Source: Streptomyces niveus (lineage in GTDB: Bacteria > Actinomycetota > Actinomycetes > Streptomycetales > Streptomycetaceae). Taken from it: a DNA stretch of 64,000 bases. The first letter of the stretch is position 1. Every line of letters begins with the position of its first letter. This document shows positions 43,674 through 52,741 of this stretch, piece by piece. The position numbers were made by a program, and so were the translations under genes. A model generated the notes under the pieces. It was given only the letters and a program-made list of their open reading frames with translations. It was not told where the DNA came from and searched no databases. The stretch is from positions 1 to 64,000 of the forward strand of contig NZ_MDCR01000015.1 in assembly GCF_001723055.1 (NCBI RefSeq), written 5' to 3'.

Positions 43674-46244
43674 GTGGCCGCGCAGGATGCCGCTGTTGAA
43701 TCCGCCGGATCGGTTGTCGATCCCGTACGGGACAAGGGAAACGACGCCATAAGCGACCCCGCCCACGGGACGTGGGAGGACCCGGCGCGCGGCGCGGGGG
43801 CCGACTCCGTCCGTGACCGTGAGATCGGTGTCGAGCAAGAACATCTCGACCAGGTCTACCGCCGTCTCGAAGAGAAGATCCACGAGGCGGAGTTCCTGAT
43901 GAACGACGCCGCCAAGCGCGGCCAGGTCGGCACGCCCGGCGCGCTCGCCGAGCGCGACGCGCAGGTGTTCCGGGCCGGAATCCACCTCAACCGGCTCAAC
44001 AACGAGTTCGAGGACTTCCTCTTCGGACGGGTCGACCTGCTGCCCGGCAAGGACGGCAAGAAGGGCCCCGACGGCGCGTACACCTCCGTCGAGCCGGCCG
44101 ACGACGCCGTACGCGCCGACGACACCGCCGACATCGGCGAGACGCTGCACATCGGCCGGATCGGGGTCCTGGACTCCGACTACTCGCCGCTGGTCATCGA
44201 CTGGCGCGCGCCCGCCGCCGCGCCGTTCTACCGCTCGACACCCGTCGACCCCGGCCGGGTCGTGCGGCGCCGGGTCATCCGCTCCAAGGGCCGCAAGGTC
44301 CTCGGCGTCGAGGACGACCTGATGCGCCCCGAGCTGACCGCCACCCTGAACGGCGCCGCGCTGCCCGTCATCGGCGACGGCGCGCTGATGGCGGCCCTCG
44401 GGCAGGCCCGCAGCCACACCATGCGCGACATCGTCTCCTCCATCCAGGCCGAGCAGGACCTGGTGATCCGGGCGCCCGCCGCGTCCGTCACCGAGGTGTC
44501 CGGCGGGCCCGGCACCGGCAAGACCGCCGTCGCCCTGCACCGTGCCGCGTACCTGCTCTACCAGGACAGACGGAGATACGCGGGCGGCATCCTCGTCGTC
44601 TCGCCGACGCCGCTGCTCGTCGCGTACACCGAAGGCGTGCTGCCGTCCCTGGGCGAGGAGGGACAGGTCGCGATCCGCGCCGTCGGTTCCCTCGTGGACG
44701 GCGCGGAGGCCACCGCGTACGACGAGCCCGCCGTGTCCCGCGTCAAGGGCTCGGCGCGGATGCTGAAGGTGCTGCGCAAGGCGGCACGCGGGGCGCTGGA
44801 GGGGGAACGGGCATCCGCCGGGGGGCGCGGCGGCCGGGGCGGCAGCCGTAACGCCGCCGGACAGGGCGCCGCACAGGCCGCCGCCGGTCAGCTCGCCTTC
44901 GGCGACGACGAGCCGCGCCCCGGTGCCGACAACGCCACCGGCGCCCCCGGGCGCGGTGCCACACCCACCCGGCTGCGGGTGGTCGCACTCGGCCGCAGGC
45001 TGGAGCTCGAATCCGACGAGCTGCACCGCATCAGACAGTCCGCCCTCGGCGGCACCGCGCCCGTCAACCTGCTGCGCCCGCGCGCCCGCAAACTGCTGCT
45101 CGACGCGCTGTGGGCGAAGTCCGGAGCCGCGGCACGGGCCGGGGAGTACGTCGCCAAGGGCGATGCCGAACTGGCCGCCGAACTGCGCGGCGGCTTCGAC
45201 GACGACGTCACCACCGAGGACAGCTTCATCGAGTTCCTGGACGCCTGGTGGCCCGAACTCACCGCGCGCGGTGTGCTCGCCGCGATGGCCGACGAACGGC
45301 GCCTCGGCCGCTGGGCGCGCCGGATCCTCAACCCGAACGAGACCCGGAAGGTCGCCCGCTCGCTGCGCCGCGTCGGCCCCGACGGCACGGGACCGCTCTC
45401 CGTGCACGACGTCGCGATCCTCGACGAGCTGGAGCAGCTGCTCGGCTCACCGCCCCGGCAGCGCAAGCGCCGCGACCTGGACCCGCTGGACCAGCTGACC
45501 GGGCTGGAGGAGCTGATGCCGCAGCGCGAGGAGTCGCAGCGCGAGCGCGCGGAGCGGCTGGCGGCCGAACGCACCGAGTACGCCCACGTCATCGTGGACG
45601 AGGCGCAGGACCTCACCCCGATGCAGTGGCGCATGGTCGGCCGCCGCGGCCGGCACGCCACCTGGACGGTCGTCGGCGACGCCGCCCAGTCGTCCTGGTC
45701 GGACCCGGACGAGGCGGCGGAGGCCCGCGACGAGGCCCTCGGCAACCGCCCGCGCCGCCACTTCACCCTCACGGTCAACTACCGCAACCCGGCCGAGATC
45801 GCGGCGCTCGCCGCCAAGGTCCTCGCCCTCGCGATGCCGGGCATGGAGTCCCCGGCCGCCGTCCGCTCCACGGGCGTCGAGCCGCGCTTCAGCGCCGTAC
45901 GGGACGGTGACCTGGCCCAGGTCGTACGGGAGGAGGCCGCGCGTCTGCTGGACCGCGTCGACGGCACCATCGGCGTGGTCGTCGCGATGGGCCGCCGGGA
46001 ACAGGCCGCGCGCTGGCTGGCGGGGCTCGGCGACCGGGTGGTGGCGCTCGGCAGCCTGGAGGCGAAGGGGCTGGAGTACGACGCCACGGTGGTCGTCTCG
46101 CCGGCGGAGATCGCCGACGAGTCCCCGGCCGGACTGCGGGTGCTGTACGTGGCACTCACCCGTGCGACGCAACAGCTCACGGTCGTCTCGGCGGACCGCG
46201 ACGACCCCGACGAGCGGGGAGTTCCCGACCTCCTCAGGGACTGA
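43674..46244 (+). CDS. helD: HelD-type RNA polymerase-associated helicase
   Basis: 856 residues from GTG 43674. The N-terminal coiled-coil arm (EIGVEQEHLDQVYRRLEEKIHEAEFLMNDAAKRG) is typical of HelD. UvrD-like motifs follow: Walker A SGGPGTGKTAVALHRAAYLLY (Lys283), Walker B VDEAQDLTPMQW, GDAAQS and a C-terminal motif VI (ALTRATQQL). A Gly/Ala-rich insertion (GGRGGRGGSRNAAGQG) interrupts the first motor domain. HelD proteins enter the main channel of RNA polymerase to dislodge nucleic acids and recycle the enzyme. Actinobacterial HelR-type relatives give rifamycin tolerance; I saw no rifamycin-associated element here. Confidence 0.85.
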   Translation: MAAQDAAVESAGSVVDPVRDKGNDAISDPAHGTWEDPARGAGADSVRDREIGVEQEHLDQVYRRLEEKIHEAEFLMNDAAKRGQVGTPGALAERDAQVFRAGIHLNRLNNEFEDFLFGRVDLLPGKDGKKGPDGAYTSVEPADDAVRADDTADIGETLHIGRIGVLDSDYSPLVIDWRAPAAAPFYRSTPVDPGRVVRRRVIRSKGRKVLGVEDDLMRPELTATLNGAALPVIGDGALMAALGQARSHTMRDIVSSIQAEQDLVIRAPAASVTEVSGGPGTGKTAVALHRAAYLLYQDRRRYAGGILVVSPTPLLVAYTEGVLPSLGEEGQVAIRAVGSLVDGAEATAYDEPAVSRVKGSARMLKVLRKAARGALEGERASAGGRGGRGGSRNAAGQGAAQAAAGQLAFGDDEPRPGADNATGAPGRGATPTRLRVVALGRRLELESDELHRIRQSALGGTAPVNLLRPRARKLLLDALWAKSGAAARAGEYVAKGDAELAAELRGGFDDDVTTEDSFIEFLDAWWPELTARGVLAAMADERRLGRWARRILNPNETRKVARSLRRVGPDGTGPLSVHDVAILDELEQLLGSPPRQRKRRDLDPLDQLTGLEELMPQREESQRERAERLAAERTEYAHVIVDEAQDLTPMQWRMVGRRGRHATWTVVGDAAQSSWSDPDEAAEARDEALGNRPRRHFTLTVNYRNPAEIAALAAKVLALAMPGMESPAAVRSTGVEPRFSAVRDGDLAQVVREEAARLLDRVDGTIGVVVAMGRREQAARWLAGLGDRVVALGSLEAKGLEYDATVVVSPAEIADESPAGLRVLYVALTRATQQLTVVSADRDDPDERGVPDLLRD

Positions 46245-46326
46245 CCGGGGGGCCGTCCCGGGACCCGTCGTCAAGTCGACGCGCGTACGGGAATCGCTTT
46301 CCTGGGTCGTTTGTTAGCCTGGTGTC

Positions 46327-46466
46327 GGCACCGGCTCGATCCAAGCCCCCGGGCCCAACCTTCGTCGCTTCGAGCGACCACTTGCCGCGAGGCGAGCATG
46401 GCGGGTCGGTGCCACCTTCAGCGTCAGGAGGCCCCGCCTCCCGGTCATCCGGGAGGCGGGGCCTTC
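46327..46466 (+). ncRNA. Candidate structured small RNA downstream of helD
   Basis: A possible -10 (TAGCCT, 46315-46320) would start RNA near 46327. GGCACCG (46327-46333) pairs with CGGTGCC (46407-46413), enclosing two small hairpins: GTCGCT-TCG-AGCGAC (46364-46378) and CTTGCC-GCGA-GGCGAG (46381-46396) with a GNRA tetraloop. A 16-bp terminator follows. No open frame fits. By position it may correspond to an sRNA catalogued beside SCO2952 in S. coelicolor (scr2952, name from memory, not verified). Confidence 0.6.
46429..46465 (+). terminator. Terminator of the candidate small RNA
   Basis: Perfect 16-bp stem AGGCCCCGCCTCCCGG and its complement with loop TCAT, followed by TTCTCTCT. It also separates helD from the facilitator gene. 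Confidence 0.88.
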
Positions 46467-46581
46467 TCTCTGCCGGACGAGTGATGTTCTCCTCGAAATG
46501 GGTTGATTCGGGTAGGGATGCCCGGGACAACCCGGTTCCGGCCTGTGCCGGCGCCGGTCGGACCACGTCGATCGGGTCAAC

Positions 46582-47529
46582 ATGGCTGTGGAAATCCCTC
46601 CCCTGATGAAGCCGTCCCGGCTCAGAAGCCGGGCAGGTCTGTGGGGCGAATGCATGGCGGAGTTCCTGGGGACCTTCGTCCTCATCTCCTTCGGGTGCGG
46701 CGTGGTGGCCGTGGCGGTCGCGGGACTGCCCGGCTCGGGCCGTACGGCGGGGCCGACCACCTTCTTCATCAGCTCCGGGGACTGGCTCCTGATCACCTGG
46801 GGCTGGGCGTTCGCCGTCGTCTTCGGTGTCTATGTGGCCGGCGGGGTCAGCGGGGCGCACATCAACCCGGCGGTGACCCTGGCGTTCGCGGTACGCCGCA
46901 AGTTCGCGTGGGCCAAGGTCCTGCCGTACTGGGGCGCGCAGCTGCTCGGCGCGTTCGTCGGGGCCGCGCTGGTCTTCGGCGTCTACCACGACGCGATCAG
47001 CGCCTTCGACCTCGCCATGAAGGGACCGAAGACCAACGGCCATACGCTGGCGTCCTTCTCGATCTTCGGAACGTTCCCCGCGCCGTACTTCCACGGCGGT
47101 TTCTGGGGCCCGCTGTTCGACCAGATCGTCGGTACGGCCTTCCTGGTGATGTTCATCGCCGCGGTCATCGACATGCGCAACACCGCCGTGAAGGCCAACC
47201 TCGGCCCGCTGATCGTCGGCTTCGCCGTCGCGGCCATCGGCATGTCGTACGGGTCGAACGCCGGATACGCCATCAACCCCGCCCGTGACCTGGGCCCGCG
47301 GCTGCTCACCTATGCGGCCGGCTGGCAGGACCTCGCGTTCCCGGGCAGCCTCGCCGGAGCCTTCAGCGACTACTGGTGGGTCCCCATCGTCGGACCGCTC
47401 GTCGGCGGCGTCATCGGCGTCCTGCTGTACGACCTGTTCATCGGTGACGTCCTGCACATGCGCGCCCTGCGGGGCGAGCGAGGGGACGTCGGCCGCACCA
47501 GCGAGGTCAAGACGGGCGACGAGGAGTAG
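46582..47529 (+). CDS. Glycerol facilitator (MIP/aquaglyceroporin family)
   Basis: 315 residues with six membrane segments and two half-helix NPA boxes: SGAHINPAVT (Asn95) and GYAINPARDLGPR (Asn232). The Asp after the second box (NPARD) is the GlpF-type marker of glycerol-conducting channels as opposed to strict water channels. The N-terminal 25 residues are variable and a later ATG (46609 or 46654) cannot be excluded. No glycerol kinase gene is adjacent, so physiological solute is uncertain. Confidence 0.85.
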   Translation: MAVEIPPLMKPSRLRSRAGLWGECMAEFLGTFVLISFGCGVVAVAVAGLPGSGRTAGPTTFFISSGDWLLITWGWAFAVVFGVYVAGGVSGAHINPAVTLAFAVRRKFAWAKVLPYWGAQLLGAFVGAALVFGVYHDAISAFDLAMKGPKTNGHTLASFSIFGTFPAPYFHGGFWGPLFDQIVGTAFLVMFIAAVIDMRNTAVKANLGPLIVGFAVAAIGMSYGSNAGYAINPARDLGPRLLTYAAGWQDLAFPGSLAGAFSDYWWVPIVGPLVGGVIGVLLYDLFIGDVLHMRALRGERGDVGRTSEVKTGDEE

Positions 47530-47573
47530 GTCTTTTTCCGTTGAGTTCTTTTCGTTGACGGAACAATGTCTTC

Positions 47574-47618
47574 ACACGAGCGGGTCCGCGTCACACACTG
47601 ACGCGGACCCGCTCGTGT
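47574..47618 (+). terminator. Terminator after the facilitator gene
   Basis: Perfect 20-bp stem beginning ACACGAGCGGGTCC with loop CACAC, followed by TT. Confidence 0.9.
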
Positions 47619-47752
47619 TTCCGTGGCTCTACCGGTACCTCACCCCCGTTACCGCCTACCAGCAGGTAGGTGCGAACATCGGACGGTCCCGCCGGACGCC
47701 AGGCGCGAGGTGGTGCGGCAAGTGAAGCCAGGGAAAGCAGAGGAACACGGTC

Positions 47753-49186
47753 ATGGCAACGGCGCCAAGCGTCTCGTACTCGATGACGGTCAGGCTGGAG
47801 GTGCCCGCGAGCGGCACCGCGGTCTCCCAGCTGACCACAGCCGTGGAATCCTCCGGCGGCTCGGTGACCGGTCTGGACGTCACCGCGTCCGGCCACGAGA
47901 AGCTGCGGATCGACGTCACGATCGCCGCCAGCTCCACCAGCCACGCGGACGAGATCGTCGAGGAACTGCGGGGCATCGAGGGCGTCACCCTCGGCAAGGT
48001 CTCCGACCGTACGTTCCTGATGCACCTCGGCGGCAAGATCGAGATGCAGTCCAAGCACCCCATCCGCAACCGTGACGACCTCTCGATGGTCTACACGCCG
48101 GGTGTGGCACGCGTGTGCATGGCGATCGCGGAGAACCCCGAGGACGCCCGCCGGCTCACCATCAAGCGCAACTCCGTCGCGGTCGTCACCGACGGCTCCG
48201 CGGTGCTGGGCCTGGGCAACATCGGCCCGATGGCCGCGCTGCCCGTCATGGAGGGCAAGGCGGCCCTGTTCAAGCGCTTCGCCGGCATCGACGCCTGGCC
48301 GATCTGCCTGGACACCCAGGACACCGACGCGATCGTCGAGATCGTCAAGGCCATCGCGCCGGGCTTCGCCGGGATCAACCTGGAGGACATCTCCGCCCCC
48401 CGCTGCTTCGAGATCGAGGCACGGCTGCGCGAGGCCCTGGACATCCCCGTCTTCCACGACGACCAGCACGGCACGGCCATCGTGGTGCTCGCGGCGCTGA
48501 CCAACGCGCTGCGTGTCGTCGGCAAGGCGATCGGTGACGTACGGGTCGTCATGTCGGGCGCGGGTGCGGCCGGTACAGCGATTCTGAAACTTCTTATCGC
48601 GGCCGGCGTCAAGCACACCGTCGTCGCCGACATCCACGGAGTGGTGCACGCCGGCCGCGCCGACCTCGTGTCCGCGGCGGCCGAATCGCCCCTGCGCTGG
48701 ATCGCCGACAACACCAACCCGGAGGGCGTCACCGGCACCCTCAAGGAGGCCGTCGTCGACGCCGACGTCTTCATCGGCGTATCGGCCCCGAACGTGCTCG
48801 ACGGCACGGACGTCGCGGCCATGGCGGACGGCGCGATCGTCTTCGCGCTGGCCAACCCCGACCCCGAGGTCGACCCGGCAATCGCCCGCGAGACAGCGGC
48901 AGTTGTGGCCACGGGACGCTCCGACTTCCCCAACCAGATCAACAACGTCCTGGTCTTCCCCGGCGTCTTCCGGGGCCTCCTCGACGCCCAGTCACGCACC
49001 GTCAACACGGACATGATGCTGGCCGCCGCGACGGCCCTCGCGGACGTCGTCACGGGGGACGAACTCAACCCGAACTACATCGTCCCCTCGGTCTTCAACG
49101 ACAAGGTCGCGGGCGCCGTCGCGGGCGCCGTACGCACCGCCGCCAAGGCCGCCGGCGAGGCTGTGACAGGCACCACGTCCGTCTGA
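47753..49186 (+). CDS. NAD-type malic enzyme with N-terminal ACT-like domain
   Basis: 477 residues. Residues 1-85 are an ACT-like regulatory domain (YSMTVRLEVPASGTAVSQLTTAVESSGG). The malic enzyme core follows: SMVYTPGVARVCMAIAE, NSVAVVTDGSAVLGLGNIG, the catalytic Lys in EGKAALFKRFAGIDA, INLEDISAPRCFEIE and HDDQHGTAIV (metal ligands), then an NAD(P) fold (VVMSGAGAAGTAILKLLIAAG). It decarboxylates malate to pyruvate. S. coelicolor SCO2951 (position matched from memory) is an NAD-dependent enzyme; cofactor here is inferred. AAAGCAGAGGAAC precedes ATG 47753. Confidence 0.93.
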   Translation: MATAPSVSYSMTVRLEVPASGTAVSQLTTAVESSGGSVTGLDVTASGHEKLRIDVTIAASSTSHADEIVEELRGIEGVTLGKVSDRTFLMHLGGKIEMQSKHPIRNRDDLSMVYTPGVARVCMAIAENPEDARRLTIKRNSVAVVTDGSAVLGLGNIGPMAALPVMEGKAALFKRFAGIDAWPICLDTQDTDAIVEIVKAIAPGFAGINLEDISAPRCFEIEARLREALDIPVFHDDQHGTAIVVLAALTNALRVVGKAIGDVRVVMSGAGAAGTAILKLLIAAGVKHTVVADIHGVVHAGRADLVSAAAESPLRWIADNTNPEGVTGTLKEAVVDADVFIGVSAPNVLDGTDVAAMADGAIVFALANPDPEVDPAIARETAAVVATGRSDFPNQINNVLVFPGVFRGLLDAQSRTVNTDMMLAAATALADVVTGDELNPNYIVPSVFNDKVAGAVAGAVRTAAKAAGEAVTGTTSV

Positions 49187-49227
49187 CGCCCGGCGCGTCG
49201 CGATTCGCGGCACCGTGAACCCACCTC

Positions 49228-49456
49228 TAGGGTGGCGGACCATGAGCCCGCTGCTCCAAGGGGGTTTCAGGGCCCGGATTCGCTTTCCCGCCGCTGGTGG
49301 GGGCAGGATGCTTTCTCAAGGACTATGTCCGGGGGATACCCCACTGGGGCGCGAAGACCCGAAGGACGGACCCGCTCAACGGGACTGTCAGAGGGTCCTG
49401 GCAGCATCGGCTTCGATCTCACGCCTCACACGCAAGAAGAACACGGGAGTAACAAC
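49228..49456 (+). promoter_or_regulatory. Promoter and long leader of the HU gene
   Basis: TTCGCG (49204) and TAGGGT (49228-49233) are spaced 18 nt, placing the start near 49240 and giving a leader of over 200 nt. A 72-codon frame from ATG 49242 ends in an ATGA overlap with the HU start, but its codon use is not Streptomyces-like. Confidence 0.45.
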
Positions 49457-49738
49457 ATGAACCGCAGTGAGCTGGTGGCCGCCCTGGCCGACCGCGCCGA
49501 GGTGACTCGCAAGGATGCCGACGCCGTGCTGGCCGCCCTCGCCGAGACCGTTGGCGAGATCGTCGCCAAGGGCGACGAGAAGGTCACCATCCCCGGCTTC
49601 CTGACCTTCGAGCGCACCCACCGTGCCGCTCGCACCGCTCGTAACCCGCAGACCGGCGACCCGATCCAGATCCCGGCCGGCTACAGCGTGAAGGTCTCCG
49701 CGGGCTCCAAGCTCAAGGAAGCCGCCAAGGGCAAGTAA
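49457..49738 (+). CDS. hupA: HU family DNA-binding protein HupA
   Basis: 93 residues, the usual HU length: MNRSELVAALADRAEVTRKDADAVL helices, TIPGFLTFERTHRAARTARNPQTGDPIQIPAGYSVKVSAGSKLKEA with the DNA-binding beta-arm (RNPQTG). A homodimeric nucleoid protein that bends DNA. It lacks the Lys/Ala-rich tail of HupS, so it is the short vegetative HU. A GGGAG site precedes the ATG by 7 nt. Confidence 0.95.
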   Translation: MNRSELVAALADRAEVTRKDADAVLAALAETVGEIVAKGDEKVTIPGFLTFERTHRAARTARNPQTGDPIQIPAGYSVKVSAGSKLKEAAKGK

Positions 49739-49753
49739 CCCTCAGGCAGAGCG

Positions 49754-49789
49754 GAAGGGCGGTCACCCCGATCGGGGTGACCGCCCTTC
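49754..49789. terminator. Bidirectional terminator between hupA and murA
   Basis: A 36-nt perfect palindrome beginning GAAGGGCGGTCACCCC, centred on GATC, between convergent genes. Confidence 0.88.
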
Positions 49790-49830
49790 TGTCGTGGCCG
49801 GTGTGCGCGTCCGCCGCCGCGGACGGGGGG

Positions 49831-51171
49831 TCAGACCAGGGAGCGGCCGGGCAGTTCGACCTTCGCGCCCAGCTCGACCAGCTTCTCCATGAAGTTCTCG
49901 TAGCCCCGGTTGATCAGGTCGATGCCGTGCACCCGCGAGGTGCCCTGCGCCGCCAGAGCCGCGATCAGATACGAGAAACCGCCCCGCAGGTCGGGAATGA
50001 CCAGATCGGCGCCCTGAAGCTTCGTGGGGCCCGACACGACCGCCGAGTGCAGGAAGTTGCGCTGCCCGAACCGGCAGTCGGAGCCGCCCAGGCACTCCCG
50101 GTACAACTGGATGTGCGCGCCCATCTGGTTGAGCGCCGAGGTGAAGCCCAGGCGCGACTCGTACACCGTCTCGTGGACGATGGAGAGCCCCGCGGCCTGC
50201 GTCAGGGCCACCACCAGCGGCTGCTGCCAGTCGGTCTGGAAACCGGGGTGTACGTCCGTCTCCAGGGCGATCGCGTTGAGCGGGCCGCCCGGGTGCCAGA
50301 AGCGGATGCCCTTGTCGTCGATCTCGAACGCCCCGCCGACCCGGCGGAAGGTGTTCAGGAACGTCATCATCGACCGCTGCTGGGCGCCGCGTACGTAGAT
50401 GTTGCCCTCGGTCGCCAGCGCCGCCGACGCCCAGGACGCGGCCTCCAGACGGTCCGGCAGGGCACGGTGGTTGTAGCCGCCGAGCTTGTCGACACCGGTG
50501 ATCCGGATCGTCCGGTCGGTGTCCATCGAGATGATCGCGCCCATCTTCTGGAGCACGCAGATCAGATCCTCGATCTCCGGCTCCACCGCGGCGTTCGACA
50601 ACTCGGTGACGCCCTCGGCCAGAACGGCCGTCAGCAGCACCTGCTCCGTCGAGCCGACCGAGGGGTACGGCAGCCGGATCTTCGTGCCGCGCAGCCGCTG
50701 CGGGGCCTCCAGGTACTGCCCGTCCGCGCGCTTCTCGATCGTCGCGCCGAACTGGCGCAGCACCTCGAAGTGGAAGTCGATGGGCCGGCCGCCGATGTCA
50801 CAGCCGCCCAGGCCCGGGATGAAGGCGTGGCCCAGCCGGTGCAACAGCGGTCCGCAGAACAGGATCGGGATGCGCGACGAGCCCGCGTGGGCGTCGATGT
50901 CGGCGACGTTGGCGCTCTCCACGTGCGACGGGTCGAGGATCAGCTCGCCCGGTTCCTCACCGGGGCGCACGGTCACACCGTGCAGCTGGAGCAGGCCTCT
51001 GACGACCCGTACGTCACGGATGTCTGGCACGTTGCGCAGTCTGCTGGGCCCGCTGCCGAGCAGGGCGGCGACCATGGCCTTCGGCACCAGGTTCTTCGCG
51101 CCGCGGACGCGGATCTCGCCCTCCAGCGGGGTTCCGCCGTGGACAAGCATTACATCGTCTGAGCCGGTCAT
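49831..51171 (-). CDS. murA: UDP-N-acetylglucosamine 1-carboxyvinyltransferase MurA
   Basis: 446 residues from ATG 51171 (an ATG seven codons later is possible). First committed step of peptidoglycan synthesis: transfers enolpyruvyl from PEP to UDP-GlcNAc in the cytoplasm. Seen: RGAKNLVPKAMVAALL with the substrate Lys/Asn, the active-site Cys in LGGCDIGGRPIDFH (so fosfomycin-sensitive type), and the EPSP-synthase-like repeats to DLRGGFSYLIAALAAQG and RGYENFMEKLVELGA. Convergent with hupA. Confidence 0.95.
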   Translation of the reverse strand: MTGSDDVMLVHGGTPLEGEIRVRGAKNLVPKAMVAALLGSGPSRLRNVPDIRDVRVVRGLLQLHGVTVRPGEEPGELILDPSHVESANVADIDAHAGSSRIPILFCGPLLHRLGHAFIPGLGGCDIGGRPIDFHFEVLRQFGATIEKRADGQYLEAPQRLRGTKIRLPYPSVGSTEQVLLTAVLAEGVTELSNAAVEPEIEDLICVLQKMGAIISMDTDRTIRITGVDKLGGYNHRALPDRLEAASWASAALATEGNIYVRGAQQRSMMTFLNTFRRVGGAFEIDDKGIRFWHPGGPLNAIALETDVHPGFQTDWQQPLVVALTQAAGLSIVHETVYESRLGFTSALNQMGAHIQLYRECLGGSDCRFGQRNFLHSAVVSGPTKLQGADLVIPDLRGGFSYLIAALAAQGTSRVHGIDLINRGYENFMEKLVELGAKVELPGRSLV

Positions 51172-51447
51172 GAATCTCGCGTTCCGGGAGTCGTCGGACA
51201 GGGGGCCAAAGCAAAAGGGTAAGGGGCAAGGGCCGCTCTCCCGTAAGGCATCGGGCGCCCTGGGGCCGTGGGAAAGGTGACAGAACACTTTCTGTTCGCC
51301 ACCCCTTGCGTTGAGTCACCCTTCTCTTTGTGTCCACTTCGTTCCGTGTTACGGCGCGTCCTTGCGCTCCCCGTGCCGCCGTGCGCCTGAGCTGCGATCA
51401 CGCACACTCTGCCGCGCGGCCCCCGCGGAAGGCGAATGTGCGGGATC

Positions 51448-52017
51448 ATGTCTGCCATGACCGAGGTGTCCTCGCTCACAGGCCGGCTGCTCGTCGCGAC
51501 GCCGGCCCTGGCGGATCCGAATTTCGACCGCGCGGTGGTGCTCCTGCTCGACCATGACGAGGAGGGGTCACTCGGCGTGGTCCTCAACAGGCCCACCCCG
51601 GTGGACGTCGGGGACATCCTGGAGTCCTGGGGCGGACTCGCGGGGGACCCCGGTGTCGTCTTCCAGGGCGGCCCCGTCTCCCTCGACTCGGCGCTCGGCC
51701 TCGCCGTCATACCCGGTGACGAGGGGCCGCTCGGCTGGCGCCGGGTGCACGGCGCGATCGGCCTGGTCGATCTGGAGACGCCGCCCGAACTGCTCGCCCG
51801 CGCGCTCGGCTCCCTGCGGATCTTCGCCGGATACGCGGGCTGGGGGCCCGGCCAGCTGGAGAACGAACTGACCGAGGGCGCCTGGTACGTGGTCGAGTCG
51901 GAGCCCGGGGACGTGTCGTCGCCGCGCCCCGAGAGGCTGTGGCGCGCGGTGCTGCGCCGCCAGCGCAGCGAACTGGCCATGGTGGCCACCTATCCGGACG
52001 ACCCCTCGCTCAACTGA
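51448..52017 (+). CDS. YqgE/AlgH family protein
   Basis: About 189 residues; starts at 51436, 51448 or 51457 are all possible and MTEVSSLTGRLLVATPAL (51457) is where the conserved family sequence begins. Family pattern: FDRAVVLLLDHDEEGSLGVVLNRP, VFQGGPVSLDSALGLA, RIFAGYAGWGPGQLENEL, GAWYVVESEPGDV (UPF0301, PF02622). Function is not established. Divergent from murA across a 276-nt gap; its last 8 nt overlap the convergent response-regulator gene. Confidence 0.9.
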   Translation: MSAMTEVSSLTGRLLVATPALADPNFDRAVVLLLDHDEEGSLGVVLNRPTPVDVGDILESWGGLAGDPGVVFQGGPVSLDSALGLAVIPGDEGPLGWRRVHGAIGLVDLETPPELLARALGSLRIFAGYAGWGPGQLENELTEGAWYVVESEPGDVSSPRPERLWRAVLRRQRSELAMVATYPDDPSLN

Positions 52018-52741
52018 CCGCCCGGCCCGGTGGCCGGGGGCCCGCGTCGGGGACGCGCCGGTCGGGATCCGCGATTCCCGGGGTGACCAGGCCCGTCTCG
52101 TACGCCACGATCACCAGCTGCGCCCGGTCCCGTGCCCCGAACTTGGTGAGCAGATGGCTCACATGCGTCTTCACCGTCGACAGGCCCACGAACAGCCGCC
52201 GGGCGATCTCGGTGTTCGTCAGACCGCGCGCGACCAGCTCCAGCACGTCGCGCTCGCGGTCGGTGACCCCGTCGAGCCCCGCGCTGTCCCGGCGGGCCGG
52301 GCCGGGGCGGCGGGCGAACTCGGCGATCAGGCGGCGCGTCACCGCCGGGGCGATCAGCGCCTCGCCGGCCGCCACGACACGGATCGCGGCGAGCAGTTCG
52401 GCGGGCGGGGCGTCCTTGAGGAGGAAGCCGCTGGCGCCCGCGCGCAGCGCGCCGTACACGTACTCGTCCAGGTCGAACATGGTCAGAATCAGGACACGTG
52501 GTCCGCCGTCCGACGCGGTCTGTGGGGGCGCGCAGATCAGACGGGTCGCCCCGATGCCGTCAAGGCCCGGCATCCGCACATCCATCAGCACCACGTCGGG
52601 CCGTGTCTCGGCGGTCAGCCGGACCGCCTCCGTCCCGTCGGCCGCCTCGCCGACGGCGACCAGTCCCGGCTCGGCGTCCACCAGGAGCCGCAGACTGCCG
52701 CGCAGCAGCGCCTGGTCGTCGGCGACCAGCACCCGGATCAC
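52010..52741 (-). CDS. NarL/LuxR-type response regulator
   Basis: 243 residues from GTG 52741 behind GGAGAG. Receiver domain with IRVLVADDQALLRGSLRLLV, phosphoacceptor Asp in VVLMDVRMPGLDGI and LLKDAP; then a LuxR helix-turn-helix (LDGVTDRERDVLELVARGLTNTEIARRLFVGLSTVKTHVSHLLTKFGARDRAQLVI). It overlaps the histidine kinase gene by 4 nt, so the two form a pair. The divergent ABC exporter is the likely target. Confidence 0.92.
   Translation of the reverse strand: MIRVLVADDQALLRGSLRLLVDAEPGLVAVGEAADGTEAVRLTAETRPDVVLMDVRMPGLDGIGATRLICAPPQTASDGGPRVLILTMFDLDEYVYGALRAGASGFLLKDAPPAELLAAIRVVAAGEALIAPAVTRRLIAEFARRPGPARRDSAGLDGVTDRERDVLELVARGLTNTEIARRLFVGLSTVKTHVSHLLTKFGARDRAQLVIVAYETGLVTPGIADPDRRVPDAGPRPPGRAVS

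Noticed and set aside
51280..51305. GAAC...GTTC inverted repeat upstream of murA, resembling an SOS box
   Set aside because: The spacer is 7 nt; the actinobacterial LexA site needs 4, and neither neighbour is an SOS gene.
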